Below, in pieces: positions 17,050 through 25,781 of a stretch of DNA of 64,000 nucleotides; the first letter of the stretch is position 1, and every line of letters begins with the position of its first letter. The stretch is from Yersinia rohdei ATCC 43380 (GTDB lineage Bacteria; Pseudomonadota; Gammaproteobacteria; Enterobacterales; Enterobacteriaceae): assembly GCF_000173775.1 (NCBI RefSeq), contig NZ_ACCD01000017.1, forward strand, positions 21,287 through 85,286, written 5' to 3'. The translations under genes were made by a program, and so were the position numbers. The notes beneath the pieces were generated by a model, which saw nothing but the letters and a program-made list of their open reading frames with translations, did no database searches and was not told the origin of the DNA.

Positions 17050-19593
17050 TTATTCAAAGAATATTTTAATTGACTGAGGGGCCACACCATAATGCCCTTG
17101 AGTGTAACCATTTTTATCAGTCACACCGCGAATAATTGAGCCATCTTCTGCCTCAATGCGATAGGGAATATAGGCTTTTGACTGACCACTGTGTTTATCG
17201 AGCACCTGAAAACGCTCGGCCATTGGATATTTATATTGAGGATCTGTAACAGTGACCGGTTTTAATGCCTCTTCTAAAGAACTGCTACCACCCCAGTCTA
17301 TATTACTACTCTTCAAGCTTATTTTTCCGGGAGCACCAATTTCAATAGCGCCGTCCTTTAATTTGATATAAGCCCCCCCTTTACTGGTCAGTGTAATTCC
17401 CTGGCTGGCATTCAAAATGATCTCACCACTGACGCTGTTAATATTCATCACTTTGTCCGATTGCAACCGAAGTGCATCAGTTTGAGCCTGAATATCAATC
17501 ATTCCACGCGCGGCAAAGATCTTCATTCCCATCTTTTGAGCAAATAAGCTGATAGCTTCTCCCGCTGCAACGGTGAATCGCTTAAAAATACTAAAATCAA
17601 CGTTTTCTCCTGCGGTAGCGGTAAGCGAGTGTCCAGCGGATAATTGAATATTTTTAGGCGTAACCGCCGCAATCCCCGTTGGGGCAGAAATGAGTAATCC
17701 TGCCTGGCTAAGTTTGTCTAATGCACCTTTAAGCTGCTGTTGAGAAGAGATATCCGCATCCATAGATCCTGATGTTTTTGCGCTCTGAGCAATCGCCGTC
17801 ACTAATTGCAATGCATTCTCCAGTTGCGCAACTGCAGCCCCCATATCTAGCACATTACCCTTTGCAAGTGGTTGCGAATCAGCACTAATAAACAAGCCCT
17901 TGCCGCCACGAATAGTTCCCCACTCATCAGTGCGCAACTCAAAACCCTCACCACGAAGGGCTCGTGTTTCATCCACGTTGTGCCCAAGATTCAACTGGGT
18001 TTTGCCACCGTACTCGGTGCTGAGCTTGATGTGTTCTTCGCCGCGCTTGTCTTCCATGCGCAGTTTGTTGAAAGCCGGGGTGCGGATAACATTGCGGGTG
18101 TTGTTTTTTTCAGTGACATGGTCGGTATGACGCGAATCGTGCAGGGCATGGGCAATATACGGGCGGTCGGGGTCACCGTCATGGAAGGCTATCGCTACCT
18201 CGGTTCCTTGTATCAGCGGGAAGTGGATACCGTACACATCGCCACCGTAAGGTTTGGCGAGCCGCACTGGCATGCTCTCCTGGCCTTGTGTTTTATCGTC
18301 CTGATCAGCATCAAATTTTACCCGATACAGGCCGGAGGTATCCTGCCAGGCATAGATGTCGTTCGACTTCGCGCTGGTCACGCGTGCCATCATGGTGCCG
18401 CTGACTTTTGGACGCGGCAGCAATGCCGGACGCCAGCATAGAGTTTCGCTGTAGGGCACTGCAGTAAAGTTTACTTGTAGTGAGCTGGCGCGACTCGCAG
18501 AAAAACGTAAACCAGTTATAACTACTGGGGCTTGCCATACTGCCGGAAGGGTTGGAGGCAAACAACTTTCCTGAACTGTCAGTACTTGCAATAGGGCCAA
18601 CGAGGTATCAGTGCTACTGCCCCGCAGTTGAGTCTGCACCGCCAAATAGCGTTCATGTTCAAGACGTGCCCAAAAATTACCACTTTCTGGGGCCGGAGTA
18701 AGTGCATCACCACGTGTTAAATGGCGGGGCTGATACTGGTATACATCACCATAAGTGATGCCATTACCATCACTACGGGTCATATCTGCTCGGGCAGAAA
18801 CTAGCGAATTTTGAGCTTCGCGATAATTATAATCTTTAGCTTGTACAGATGCTTGTACCACCTGATGGCGCAGCGACAGTCCCCAAACAGCTTCTACGCC
18901 GTTATCATTCATTCCTGCTGGGTTGCCCAACGGAAGGGTCTTACCAAACTGATAGCAACTCTGTTTATCCCCTAACACCAAGACCTCAGTTTGTGTGTCC
19001 TCTTGTAGTGTAAAGGTGAAAAAAATCCCTACCTCAGCCAGTAGGCGTTCGATAAACGCACGATCACTCTCGTCTATTTGGTTGATTTGTTCGCGTTTTG
19101 GGTAGTCTAACTTTAAATTAAACTCAAATTCCCAACCTTTGAAGTTGTGTTCACGCAGTATTTGCTCCACAACATCCGGTATAGATTTATTGAGAAAAAA
19201 TCGGTGGGAACGCTTCTGGTTACCCAAAAGTGCAAAGAACGGTTCAATGGTTATCTGGTAGTGTGCTTCATCTACTGAGCCTGACAAACGAGTAAAATTG
19301 GTCACCACACCATGAACTATTTTTTGTACCTGTGACACGGCAAGATTCGGTATCAGGGCCCCTGATGTCTGCATCGTCAACGTCGTGCTACGGTTTAACA
19401 TCGCCTGCGCATTTATGTCTTTATCGGCACTGGTGAAATCAATCTTGTAGCGGTACCCGGAGCTTACCCCTTCTTGTCCAGAAAAAGACTCGACGTCCAG
19501 ATACGCGTCACAGCCCTTAACATCAAGGCGGTAACGATTCAAACTACCAGAAAGTGACTTTGCTGCATCGGATAATGTGTTGATAAGATTCAT
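17050..19593 (-). CDS. vgrG: T6SS spike protein VgrG (TssI) with transthyretin-like tail
   Basis: VgrG forms the trimeric spike (gp27/gp5 equivalent). The 847-residue protein from the ATG at 19593 (AGGAAG about 5 nt upstream) contains the gp27-like region (about 1-370), the gp5 OB-fold segment (PVRLAKPYGGDVYGIHFPLI, GTEVAIAFHDGDPDRPYIA), the NKLRMEDKRGEEHIKLSTEYG motif, a DUF2345 beta-prism, and a C-terminal module of about 60 residues (ERFQVLDKHSGQSKAYIPYR... to the end) resembling the transthyretin-like tail that binds effector Tle1 in enteroaggregative E. coli. The tail probably docks a cargo encoded nearby. The GC-rich middle and AT-rich ends suggest a mosaic gene. Confidence 0.95.
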   Translation of the reverse strand: MNLINTLSDAAKSLSGSLNRYRLDVKGCDAYLDVESFSGQEGVSSGYRYKIDFTSADKDINAQAMLNRSTTLTMQTSGALIPNLAVSQVQKIVHGVVTNFTRLSGSVDEAHYQITIEPFFALLGNQKRSHRFFLNKSIPDVVEQILREHNFKGWEFEFNLKLDYPKREQINQIDESDRAFIERLLAEVGIFFTFTLQEDTQTEVLVLGDKQSCYQFGKTLPLGNPAGMNDNGVEAVWGLSLRHQVVQASVQAKDYNYREAQNSLVSARADMTRSDGNGITYGDVYQYQPRHLTRGDALTPAPESGNFWARLEHERYLAVQTQLRGSSTDTSLALLQVLTVQESCLPPTLPAVWQAPVVITGLRFSASRASSLQVNFTAVPYSETLCWRPALLPRPKVSGTMMARVTSAKSNDIYAWQDTSGLYRVKFDADQDDKTQGQESMPVRLAKPYGGDVYGIHFPLIQGTEVAIAFHDGDPDRPYIAHALHDSRHTDHVTEKNNTRNVIRTPAFNKLRMEDKRGEEHIKLSTEYGGKTQLNLGHNVDETRALRGEGFELRTDEWGTIRGGKGLFISADSQPLAKGNVLDMGAAVAQLENALQLVTAIAQSAKTSGSMDADISSQQQLKGALDKLSQAGLLISAPTGIAAVTPKNIQLSAGHSLTATAGENVDFSIFKRFTVAAGEAISLFAQKMGMKIFAARGMIDIQAQTDALRLQSDKVMNINSVSGEIILNASQGITLTSKGGAYIKLKDGAIEIGAPGKISLKSSNIDWGGSSSLEEALKPVTVTDPQYKYPMAERFQVLDKHSGQSKAYIPYRIEAEDGSIIRGVTDKNGYTQGHYGVAPQSIKIFFE

Positions 19594-19673
19594 TATGCTT
19601 CCTTCTGCATTACCCTGAGCCAGCAAATATGCTCCGGTAATACGTGTCCTTTGGATGAGTGAATTATCAGAAA

Positions 19674-20015
19674 CTATTTATCTAAAAAACGGGCAGCGTA
19701 AACTTTTCTTTTTCCACTATAAGTATCAATCACGGAAAAACTGATGTTATATTCACCGTTAGTGACAAATTGATAATCCATCATGGGTAAACATCTGTTT
19801 TTCGCATATATCTTGTCAGTGAAATTGGCGATGAATTCTTTTGACTCACCTGTTTTTTGTATTTTCAATCGTTCAAAAACAAAGTTTTCACCTATTTCTG
19901 ATGAATATATGCATACAGCCCCATTAGACTGTTTCACTTCAGCGATATCCCAGGGAATTCTGTCCCCCAGGCATCCGGATAGCATAAAGATGAACATTAA
20001 AATTGTTGCTTTCAC
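19674..20015 (-). CDS. Small lipoprotein, candidate immunity to the adjacent zincin
   Basis: This 113-residue protein starts at a GTG overlapping the stop of the metallopeptidase gene (GTGA), so the pair is translated together. The first 15 residues form a short lipoprotein signal (MFIFMLSGC) with Leu after the Cys, fitting outer-membrane sorting. The remainder is a small, mostly beta domain with one further Cys pair candidate (VCIYSS, KNRCLPMMDYQF). It resembles the small putative T6SS immunity periplasmic lipoproteins found beside VgrG-linked toxins. Immunity is inferred from size, export and coupling to the toxin candidate; no activity can be read from the sequence. Confidence 0.65.
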   Translation of the reverse strand: MKATILMFIFMLSGCLGDRIPWDIAEVKQSNGAVCIYSSEIGENFVFERLKIQKTGESKEFIANFTDKIYAKNRCLPMMDYQFVTNGEYNISFSVIDTYSGKRKVYAARFLDK

Positions 20016-20557
20016 AGTGCCTCCGGCGATGGGAATGACCCCATAACTTTTTCATACATACGCAAAATATCGACATCAGCGTAATAACTATCCTTATTAA
20101 TAAAGTTATTACCCCAAAGTCCTTGCCACGTGCTATATCCCAAATCCCGCAAGACATAATAATCAGAAACAATAGAGGCTTGCTGTTCCATGGAATAATC
20201 AGAAAAACGGTTTTTAACTAAATCATAATGATAATCTACAGCCCAACTAAATAACCCTCGAAGTTTAACCATCATGCCATGCTGATATTGCCAGACATGA
20301 CAAAGCTCATGTAAAAATACATGCTGGCTGTCTATACTTACTCTGTCTGATGAAAAGTCTGCGTAATAATAGCCTTCCCGGAAATAGACTTCGCCATTAG
20401 GTGTCATGGCAACATTTTTAGACTGTAAACCGAAAGGGAGATAACTATCGCAATGGATCCAGACTGTTGAGTAATCGATCTGATCGCCATACAGTGTTTG
20501 GGCCAACCTAATTTCCCCCGAGGTTATTCTTCTTAGCTGCCCTTCTCCGCCTGACAT
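20012..20557 (-). CDS. Zincin-like metallopeptidase, candidate T6SS effector
   Basis: The 181-residue protein has HELCHVWQYQHG at residues 83-94: the HExxH zinc motif (H83, E84, H87), with E124 (EQQASIVSDYY) a likely third ligand. It lacks a signal peptide and any PAAR or VgrG domain. HExxHxxQ zincins occur as VgrG-linked toxins; the C-terminal domain of Pseudomonas VgrG2b is a metallopeptidase acting in the periplasm. Here the domain is free-standing, between clpV and vgrG, and coupled to a lipoprotein gene. The ATG at 20557 has AAGGAAA upstream. The substrate is unknown. A housekeeping protease is less likely given the setting. Confidence 0.7.
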   Translation of the reverse strand: MSGGEGQLRRITSGEIRLAQTLYGDQIDYSTVWIHCDSYLPFGLQSKNVAMTPNGEVYFREGYYYADFSSDRVSIDSQHVFLHELCHVWQYQHGMMVKLRGLFSWAVDYHYDLVKNRFSDYSMEQQASIVSDYYVLRDLGYSTWQGLWGNNFINKDSYYADVDILRMYEKVMGSFPSPEAL

Positions 20558-20607
20558 AAACGTTTCCTTATGAATAAAAGCCGCAAAACATGTCGGAGTT
20601 ACCTATT

Positions 20608-23250
20608 TTATTGCCCGGAAAACTCCAACGTAATCCCGTCCTCTTCGTCCCAACCCAACGTCAGCGAGGTGGTGCGCTGTTGTTCAGACAGACGGCTTAG
20701 CAGTTGCTGGCTGAGCACCGGTAAAATTTGTTGGTTCAGCAGGCTGTCGATGTTGCGCGCGCCGGTGTCCGGCAGCAGGCAGGCGGCGACTAAAGTGTCG
20801 TACAGGCTTTCTTCGATGGTGCAGTGCAGGCCGTAATGTTTGTTCAGGCGTTTGGCGACCTGAGCCAGTTTCATTTCGACGATAATGCGCAGTGCAGGCG
20901 CATCCAACGGGCGGTAAATCAGCGTCTGGAAACGGGCCAGTAGTGCCGGTTGGAAGTGGTCGCGCAGGACGGGGCGCAGCAGTTCGTGTAAATCGCTGTG
21001 GCTGGCGTCCGGTTGTTCTTCCAGCAGCTGCATCAGCAGGTCACTGCCCAGATTGGCGGTCATCAGGATAACTGTGTTGCGAAAATCAATTTCGCGCCCT
21101 TCACCGTCGCGCATCATGCCGCGATCAAATACCTGATAGAACAGGTTGATGACATCCGCATGCGCTTTTTCCACTTCATCGAGCAGCACCACACTGTACG
21201 GGCGTTTGCGTACCGCTTCAGTCAGAATGCCGCCCTGACCGTAACCGACATACCCCGGTGGAGAACCTTTGAGCTGGGAAACGGTGTGCGCTTCCTGATA
21301 TTCAGACATATTAATGGTGATCAGCGATTTTTCGCCGCCGAACAGGGTGTCTGCCAATGCCAACGCGGTCTCGGTTTTCCCCACCCCGCTCGGGCCGACC
21401 AGCAGGAACACGCCCAGTGGGCCATTTTCTGGTGTCAGGCCAGTTTTGGCCGCCCGCAGCCGTTGCGCCATGTCAAGCAGCGCCACCTCCTGCCCCACCA
21501 CGCGGGTGGCGAGATGACGTTCTAACTGCAATAAATCGGTCTGTTCGTCTTTCAACAAGCTACTCAACGGGACACCCGTCCAGTCGGCAATCACGGTGGC
21601 GACGGTGCGGACATCAACATCCAGCGACAATAGCGGCGTATTGCCCTGAATCTGGCTTAATTCTGCCTGCAATGCCGCCAGACGGGCTACGTCGGCAATA
21701 TCCTGACGGGCTTCAATAATAAGGGCGGTAAGCCGCTTTTCTGCTTCATATTGCTGTTCAAGCTGTTGTTGTTCAACCATCAGCTCGGTGCGGCGTTTTT
21801 CAATGTCGGGCAGGCGCGTTGAACCGACGTTCGGCAGCAGCAGTAAGTCCTGTTCGATGGCCTGTTGTTCCATGGCCAGGGCCGCCAGTTCGGCATTGAT
21901 CTCCATCAGCGCTTCCGGCAGGGTATCGATACTCATGCGCACGCGCGCACCGGCTGTGTCGAGCAGGTCAACAGCTTTGTCCGGCAACTGCCGACCGGTC
22001 AAAAAACGGCGCGACAGGGTGACAGCGGCAGTAATGGCGGAATCCAGCATATGCACGCCGTGGTGCTGTGCATAGCGGCCTTTTAAGCCGCGCAACATCA
22101 GGCAAGCTTTGCCGTCGTCCGGTTCGTCCACTTTCACCATCTGGAAGCGGCGCTCCAGTGCGGCATCACGTTCGAAATACTGTTTGTATTCCGACCAGGT
22201 GGTGGCCGCGATGGTGCGCAGTTCGCCACGTGCCAGTGCCGGTTTCAGCAGGTTGGCGGCATCCGCGCCGCCAGCCTGATTACCGGCCCCGATAATGGTG
22301 TGGGCTTCGTCGATAAACAGCAGCACCGGCGTCGGCGATTGCTGCACCGCAGTGATAACATTTTTCAGGCGTTGCTCGAACTCGCCTTTGACACCGGCCC
22401 CCGCTTGCAACAGGCCCAAATCCAGGGTGCGCAGGCTGACGGTTTTCAGACTCTCGGGGACGTTACCTTCGGCAATGCGCAGCGCCAGCCCTTCCACCAG
22501 TGCGGTTTTACCTACCCCCGGTTCACCGACTAAAATCGGGTTGTTTTTACGCCGCCGCGACAAGATGTCAATCATCTGGCGGATCTCGGTGTCGCGGCCA
22601 AAAATCGGGTCAATCTGCCCGGTTTTCGCTTTGGCGGTGACATCAAGGGTGAATTTATCCAGCGCCGCTTGCAGCGCGTCATTGAGTTGCGGCTGACCAC
22701 TGGCAGAGGGTGTGGTCGCTGCCTCATCGCTCAGCGTGACCGGGCCGTCTGCCAGTGCCGCGGATTGTTGTACTTCAGGGCGTTCGTCAGATTGGTTGTC
22801 CAGTAGCGGTAGCAGCCGGTGTAACTGGGTGACACTCAGGCTGAGCAACGGCCATCCTGCTTCTGCGGCCAGTAATGATGGCGAATTTATCAGCGCAGAT
22901 AAGAGATGGGCAGAGCGCACCGCATCGGCATTTTCCTGTAACGAGGCATCCAGCCAGGCACTTTTGATCAGTTGTTGCAGCGGCGCTGACAGCTGGGGTT
23001 TGCCCTGCACCGTGCGCGGCAAGGTATCCAGATGGGCCAGCAATCCCTGCCACAAGCTGTCCATGTCCCACTCATAGCGCCGGGCAATGACAGTGATATC
23101 GCCTTCACCTTGTTCCAGAAGTTTCAACAACCAGTGTTCGATAGTGATCTCGGCATGGGCACGGGTCTGACATAAGGTAGCTGCCCCTGCCAATGCCTGC
23201 GCACAGTAAGGATTTAATCGACGTAATAAGTGTGCTGAATGCGTTGTCAT
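20608..23250 (-). CDS. clpV: T6SS sheath-recycling AAA+ ATPase ClpV (TssH)
   Basis: ClpV disassembles contracted TssB/TssC sheaths using ATP. The 880 residues from the ATG at 23250 (GGAAG 5 nt upstream) show a ClpV-type N-domain (HLLRRLNPYCAQALAGAA), a first AAA+ module with Walker A GEPGVGKTALVEG near residue 240, a middle coiled coil (about 400-500) and a second module with GPSGVGKTETALAL and LLDEVEKAHADV. A frame starting at 23316 adds 22 residues without a ribosome site and is not preferred. The 305 bp upstream hold the hcp terminator and an ERIC element, so clpV probably has its own promoter or depends on read-through. Confidence 0.96.
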   Translation of the reverse strand: MTTHSAHLLRRLNPYCAQALAGAATLCQTRAHAEITIEHWLLKLLEQGEGDITVIARRYEWDMDSLWQGLLAHLDTLPRTVQGKPQLSAPLQQLIKSAWLDASLQENADAVRSAHLLSALINSPSLLAAEAGWPLLSLSVTQLHRLLPLLDNQSDERPEVQQSAALADGPVTLSDEAATTPSASGQPQLNDALQAALDKFTLDVTAKAKTGQIDPIFGRDTEIRQMIDILSRRRKNNPILVGEPGVGKTALVEGLALRIAEGNVPESLKTVSLRTLDLGLLQAGAGVKGEFEQRLKNVITAVQQSPTPVLLFIDEAHTIIGAGNQAGGADAANLLKPALARGELRTIAATTWSEYKQYFERDAALERRFQMVKVDEPDDGKACLMLRGLKGRYAQHHGVHMLDSAITAAVTLSRRFLTGRQLPDKAVDLLDTAGARVRMSIDTLPEALMEINAELAALAMEQQAIEQDLLLLPNVGSTRLPDIEKRRTELMVEQQQLEQQYEAEKRLTALIIEARQDIADVARLAALQAELSQIQGNTPLLSLDVDVRTVATVIADWTGVPLSSLLKDEQTDLLQLERHLATRVVGQEVALLDMAQRLRAAKTGLTPENGPLGVFLLVGPSGVGKTETALALADTLFGGEKSLITINMSEYQEAHTVSQLKGSPPGYVGYGQGGILTEAVRKRPYSVVLLDEVEKAHADVINLFYQVFDRGMMRDGEGREIDFRNTVILMTANLGSDLLMQLLEEQPDASHSDLHELLRPVLRDHFQPALLARFQTLIYRPLDAPALRIIVEMKLAQVAKRLNKHYGLHCTIEESLYDTLVAACLLPDTGARNIDSLLNQQILPVLSQQLLSRLSEQQRTTSLTLGWDEEDGITLEFSGQ

Positions 23251-23398
23251 AAGGTCTTCCTTGTTTGCGAAATCTGATAAGCCCGTTTTAAGAACGCTAC
23301 CGCCCCTAGCCATCAACCGAGGCCCATAAGGTCATCTGATAAATTGTCAGTGTGTTTAGCGCAATACCGCTAAGCCGATACTCAGCTAAAAACACCAA
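23251..23398 (-). promoter_or_regulatory. Probable clpV leader/promoter region
   Basis: Between the hcp terminator and the clpV start lies about 150 bp without a gene. It must hold the clpV leader and, if the terminator is efficient, a promoter. I cannot assign clear -35 and -10 boxes by eye. Confidence 0.35.
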
Positions 23399-23422
23399 AA
23401 AGCAGACGGCGAACCGCCTGCT
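23395..23422 (-). terminator. Intrinsic terminator downstream of hcp
   Basis: Read on the minus strand, AAGCAGGCGG-TTCG-CCGTCTGCTT forms a 10-bp stem with one G-U pair and a UUCG loop, followed by TTTTT. It lies about 135 bp after the hcp stop, beyond the ERIC element. It should end most hcp transcripts before clpV, which helps explain how hcp can be expressed far above its neighbours. Confidence 0.75.
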
Positions 23423-23430
23423 TGTAATGA

Positions 23431-23555
23431 TTACCCTCAATAATTCGTGTTGCAGGCAGGCGGCAAGTGAACGAGCCCCTGGGAGCATAGATAACTATGT
23501 GACCAGGGTGAGCGAACGTCGCCAACGCACCTGCGGCGCGAAGAATAACGGGTAA
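23431..23555. repeat. ERIC element abutting the hcp stop codon
   Basis: This 125-bp imperfect palindrome matches the ERIC consensus over its whole length: ends TTACCCTCAATAATTCG and CGAAGAATAACGGGTAA, core CCCCTGGGAGCATAG and CTATGTGACCAGGGTGAGCG, centre CATAGATAACTATG. It begins at the base next to the hcp stop codon (23556-23558). ERICs are miniature mobile elements over-represented in yersiniae. When next to stop codons and co-transcribed they can fold into long hairpins that alter the stability of the upstream mRNA. Here the affected message would be hcp. Confidence 0.9.
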
Positions 23556-24047
23556 CTAGGCGGTGGTGCGTTCGTTCCAAGAATCGGAATGAATGATGTT
23601 GCCGTCGTTATAAGTCCAGGTGATTTTTTCGTAACGCAATTCAATCGCTTCCAGGTGATTGTGTTTCTCTTTGGCCGGATCTTTGATGTCATGCATCTTC
23701 GGCGCCACTTTCACCAGTTTCACGTTTTCCAGTTTGGTGTTGAAATACTCCACTTCCTGGCCAGCATCGTTAATGCGATACCATTTGAATTCCGCCGATT
23801 TCAACGTTTGACCGGTGGTCACTGCCTTATACAAATACGGGCTGGACGAGTCGATTTCTTTGGTGAACAGGAACGGGGTATGAATACGGGTACCGGTCAG
23901 CTTGCCGGTGTTGTTGTCAGTCGGGATATACAGGTTATGTTCCTGCGCCACTATCTCGATGCTGCCTTCGCGATCTTTAACGTCTACGGAACCTTTAATG
24001 TCCGCACCGCCGTCGTCTTTCAGCCACAGATATACTGGAATTGCCAT
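23556..24047 (-). CDS. hcp: T6SS tube protein Hcp (TssD)
   Basis: Hcp hexamers stack to form the inner tube and can carry small effectors. The 163 residues match the Hcp1 family: MAIPVYLWLKDDGGADIKGS at the start, then RIHTPFLFTKEIDSSSPYLYKA, SAEFKWYRINDAGQEVEYF and a C-terminal strand pair EKITWTYNDGNIIHSDSW. The ATG at 24047 has GGAGAAG upstream and lies 3 bp after the OmpA-like gene. No C-terminal toxin extension is present. The stop is immediately followed by an ERIC element and then a terminator, an arrangement likely to set hcp mRNA level apart from the rest of the operon. Confidence 0.96.
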   Translation of the reverse strand: MAIPVYLWLKDDGGADIKGSVDVKDREGSIEIVAQEHNLYIPTDNNTGKLTGTRIHTPFLFTKEIDSSSPYLYKAVTTGQTLKSAEFKWYRINDAGQEVEYFNTKLENVKLVKVAPKMHDIKDPAKEKHNHLEAIELRYEKITWTYNDGNIIHSDSWNERTTA

Positions 24048-24050
24048 GGT

Positions 24051-25778
24051 TTACTTCTCCATTTCTTGAGTTGATACGTCACTTTCATCCTGTGACGCTG
24101 TTTTTACGCCTGGCAGGCGACAGGCATCGGCCTGCGGCACCAGACTAATTTCGACACGGCGGTTGAGCGCACGGCCCGTTTCCGTATCGTTAGGTTTTAG
24201 AGGACGACTCTGGCCATAGCCCTGTACGGCAAAACAGCTTTCCGGAATATCCCCGGTATCGCGCATCCAATTGCGTACTGATTCCGCCCGCTTAAGTGAC
24301 AAAATCTGGTTAGATTTACTCTCCCCGGTAATATCAGTGTGACCCGCCACCACGATCAGCCAGCCCGGTTTGGCCTTAATCCCGACCAGCGCATTGATAA
24401 GCACTTTGGTGGAGCCGGATTTGAGCGTGGACTGCCCCACATCAAAGAGCGACAGGCTATCCAGACGGAGAGTTTTAGGCCCTTGAACAATGCGATTAAT
24501 CACCGGGGGAGGCGGTGGAGGAGGTGTCCAACTATTGATAGCAATATCAAGCGGAGCCCTAAGCCGCAGCCCTTGATACAGGCCCAAAGACAGACGCATA
24601 GGGGCACCACTACGGAGCCAGTCATCCAGCAGCTGTGCATCCGCACGCAGTTGCTGCTGAGCTAAAGTTTTAGGGGCAGGAGGCGTACCAGTGAGCCTTT
24701 GATACAACGACAAATGATCACCAACACTTTGAACCAAACGTTGGTTATTGATAAAAGAGGCCAGCAGGGCAAACAGTAAAAAGACACCGCACAACGCGCC
24801 CGCCATCAGCCCGCTCTGCATCAAGCGAGAGACGCCGCGACGACGAGGCAAATAAGGCAGTAGTACGTCGGGCAACGGCAGATTATCTTGCGCCAGAGTC
24901 ATCTCCGGCGTTAGCGTAGTTATCCCGCGAATGTATGTCTGCCACAAATTATCCTGACGCCCTGCCACTGGGGTAAAGCAGCACCCCCATACACAAGGAG
25001 TCAGCGCAGGGACATCCCCTTGCCGCTGAGTCAGGATGTTCAGTACATGTTCATCAAGCCAAAGTAGAAGGCTTTCCATCCAGAATACAGAGCTCAACTT
25101 TTCCTGACCGTTGCGGGACTCTGGATGTTGGCTCCATTCAACCAGCGGCACAGTACCGGCTCCGGCCTCCTGTACCTGAATGCCTTTCAGCCCAGGAGTG
25201 ACTGTATACCAGCGTTCGGCCGGCACAGATGAAGCCGCAAGCGGTGAAATCCAGGTACTTAGCCAGACCGGAGGGATCCCCGCCAGCCATCCTTTGCACT
25301 GCACGATGGCCCGTTGCCAGCTGCGCAGCGATTGTGAAAAATCATCCCTATCCTGATGCTGCTCCGGCACTATGGCCAATAACACCGAGATCTGGGCAAT
25401 CAGTGCCGGGCGTTCTGCGGCCAGATGTTGTGCGAGTATCGGTAGCTGCTCTGGCATTTTTACGGCCAGATACCAACCCTGATGGGTTTCACGAAAGGAC
25501 GTAGAGGCGGGAAATAAAACGTGGCTATCACCACAAACCAACACCACCGCGCCCTGAAAATCTTCAGGTGGCAGCGTTGAATCTGCAATGGACTCGTAAA
25601 CCACTTTATTGCGGTTGTGCTTGTGCCACTGAAAATAACCGACCGCACCGCTGAGAATAATAACCAGCATGCTTAGTGCTACACGGCTACCCGTTCCCAG
25701 CGGCCAAAAACCCAAAATAAGCCACAGTGCCAGGCAGGTTCCCAGCAGCAACAAGAGTAACGGTGTTAATCCACGCAT
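24051..25778 (-). CDS. T6SS OmpA-domain (peptidoglycan-binding) inner-membrane protein
   Basis: The 575 residues contain two N-terminal transmembrane helices (about 5-25 and 32-50), a cytoplasmic region of roughly 260 residues, a third helix (about 318-342) and a run of seven prolines near residue 415. A C-terminal OmpA domain follows, with the peptidoglycan-binding pattern LIVVAGHTDITGESKSNQIL, LSLKRAESVRNWM and ALNRRVEISL. Such domains fix the T6SS membrane complex to the cell wall, as TagL does, or as fusions to TssL. Its helix layout copies that of TssM rather than TagL, which is unusual. It follows tssL by 3 bp. Confidence 0.85.
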   Translation of the reverse strand: MRGLTPLLLLLLGTCLALWLILGFWPLGTGSRVALSMLVIILSGAVGYFQWHKHNRNKVVYESIADSTLPPEDFQGAVVLVCGDSHVLFPASTSFRETHQGWYLAVKMPEQLPILAQHLAAERPALIAQISVLLAIVPEQHQDRDDFSQSLRSWQRAIVQCKGWLAGIPPVWLSTWISPLAASSVPAERWYTVTPGLKGIQVQEAGAGTVPLVEWSQHPESRNGQEKLSSVFWMESLLLWLDEHVLNILTQRQGDVPALTPCVWGCCFTPVAGRQDNLWQTYIRGITTLTPEMTLAQDNLPLPDVLLPYLPRRRGVSRLMQSGLMAGALCGVFLLFALLASFINNQRLVQSVGDHLSLYQRLTGTPPAPKTLAQQQLRADAQLLDDWLRSGAPMRLSLGLYQGLRLRAPLDIAINSWTPPPPPPPVINRIVQGPKTLRLDSLSLFDVGQSTLKSGSTKVLINALVGIKAKPGWLIVVAGHTDITGESKSNQILSLKRAESVRNWMRDTGDIPESCFAVQGYGQSRPLKPNDTETGRALNRRVEISLVPQADACRLPGVKTASQDESDVSTQEMEK

Positions 25779-25781
25779 CCG

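Noticed and set aside
17872..18441. 189-codon plus-strand frame inside vgrG
   Set aside because: It is antisense to the GC-rich conserved core of vgrG, which explains the open frame; no recognisable protein.
23251..23316. Longer N-terminus for ClpV starting at 23316
   Set aside because: The extra 22 residues do not look like ClpV and lack a ribosome site; the ATG at 23250 has GGAAG at good spacing and gives the normal N-domain.
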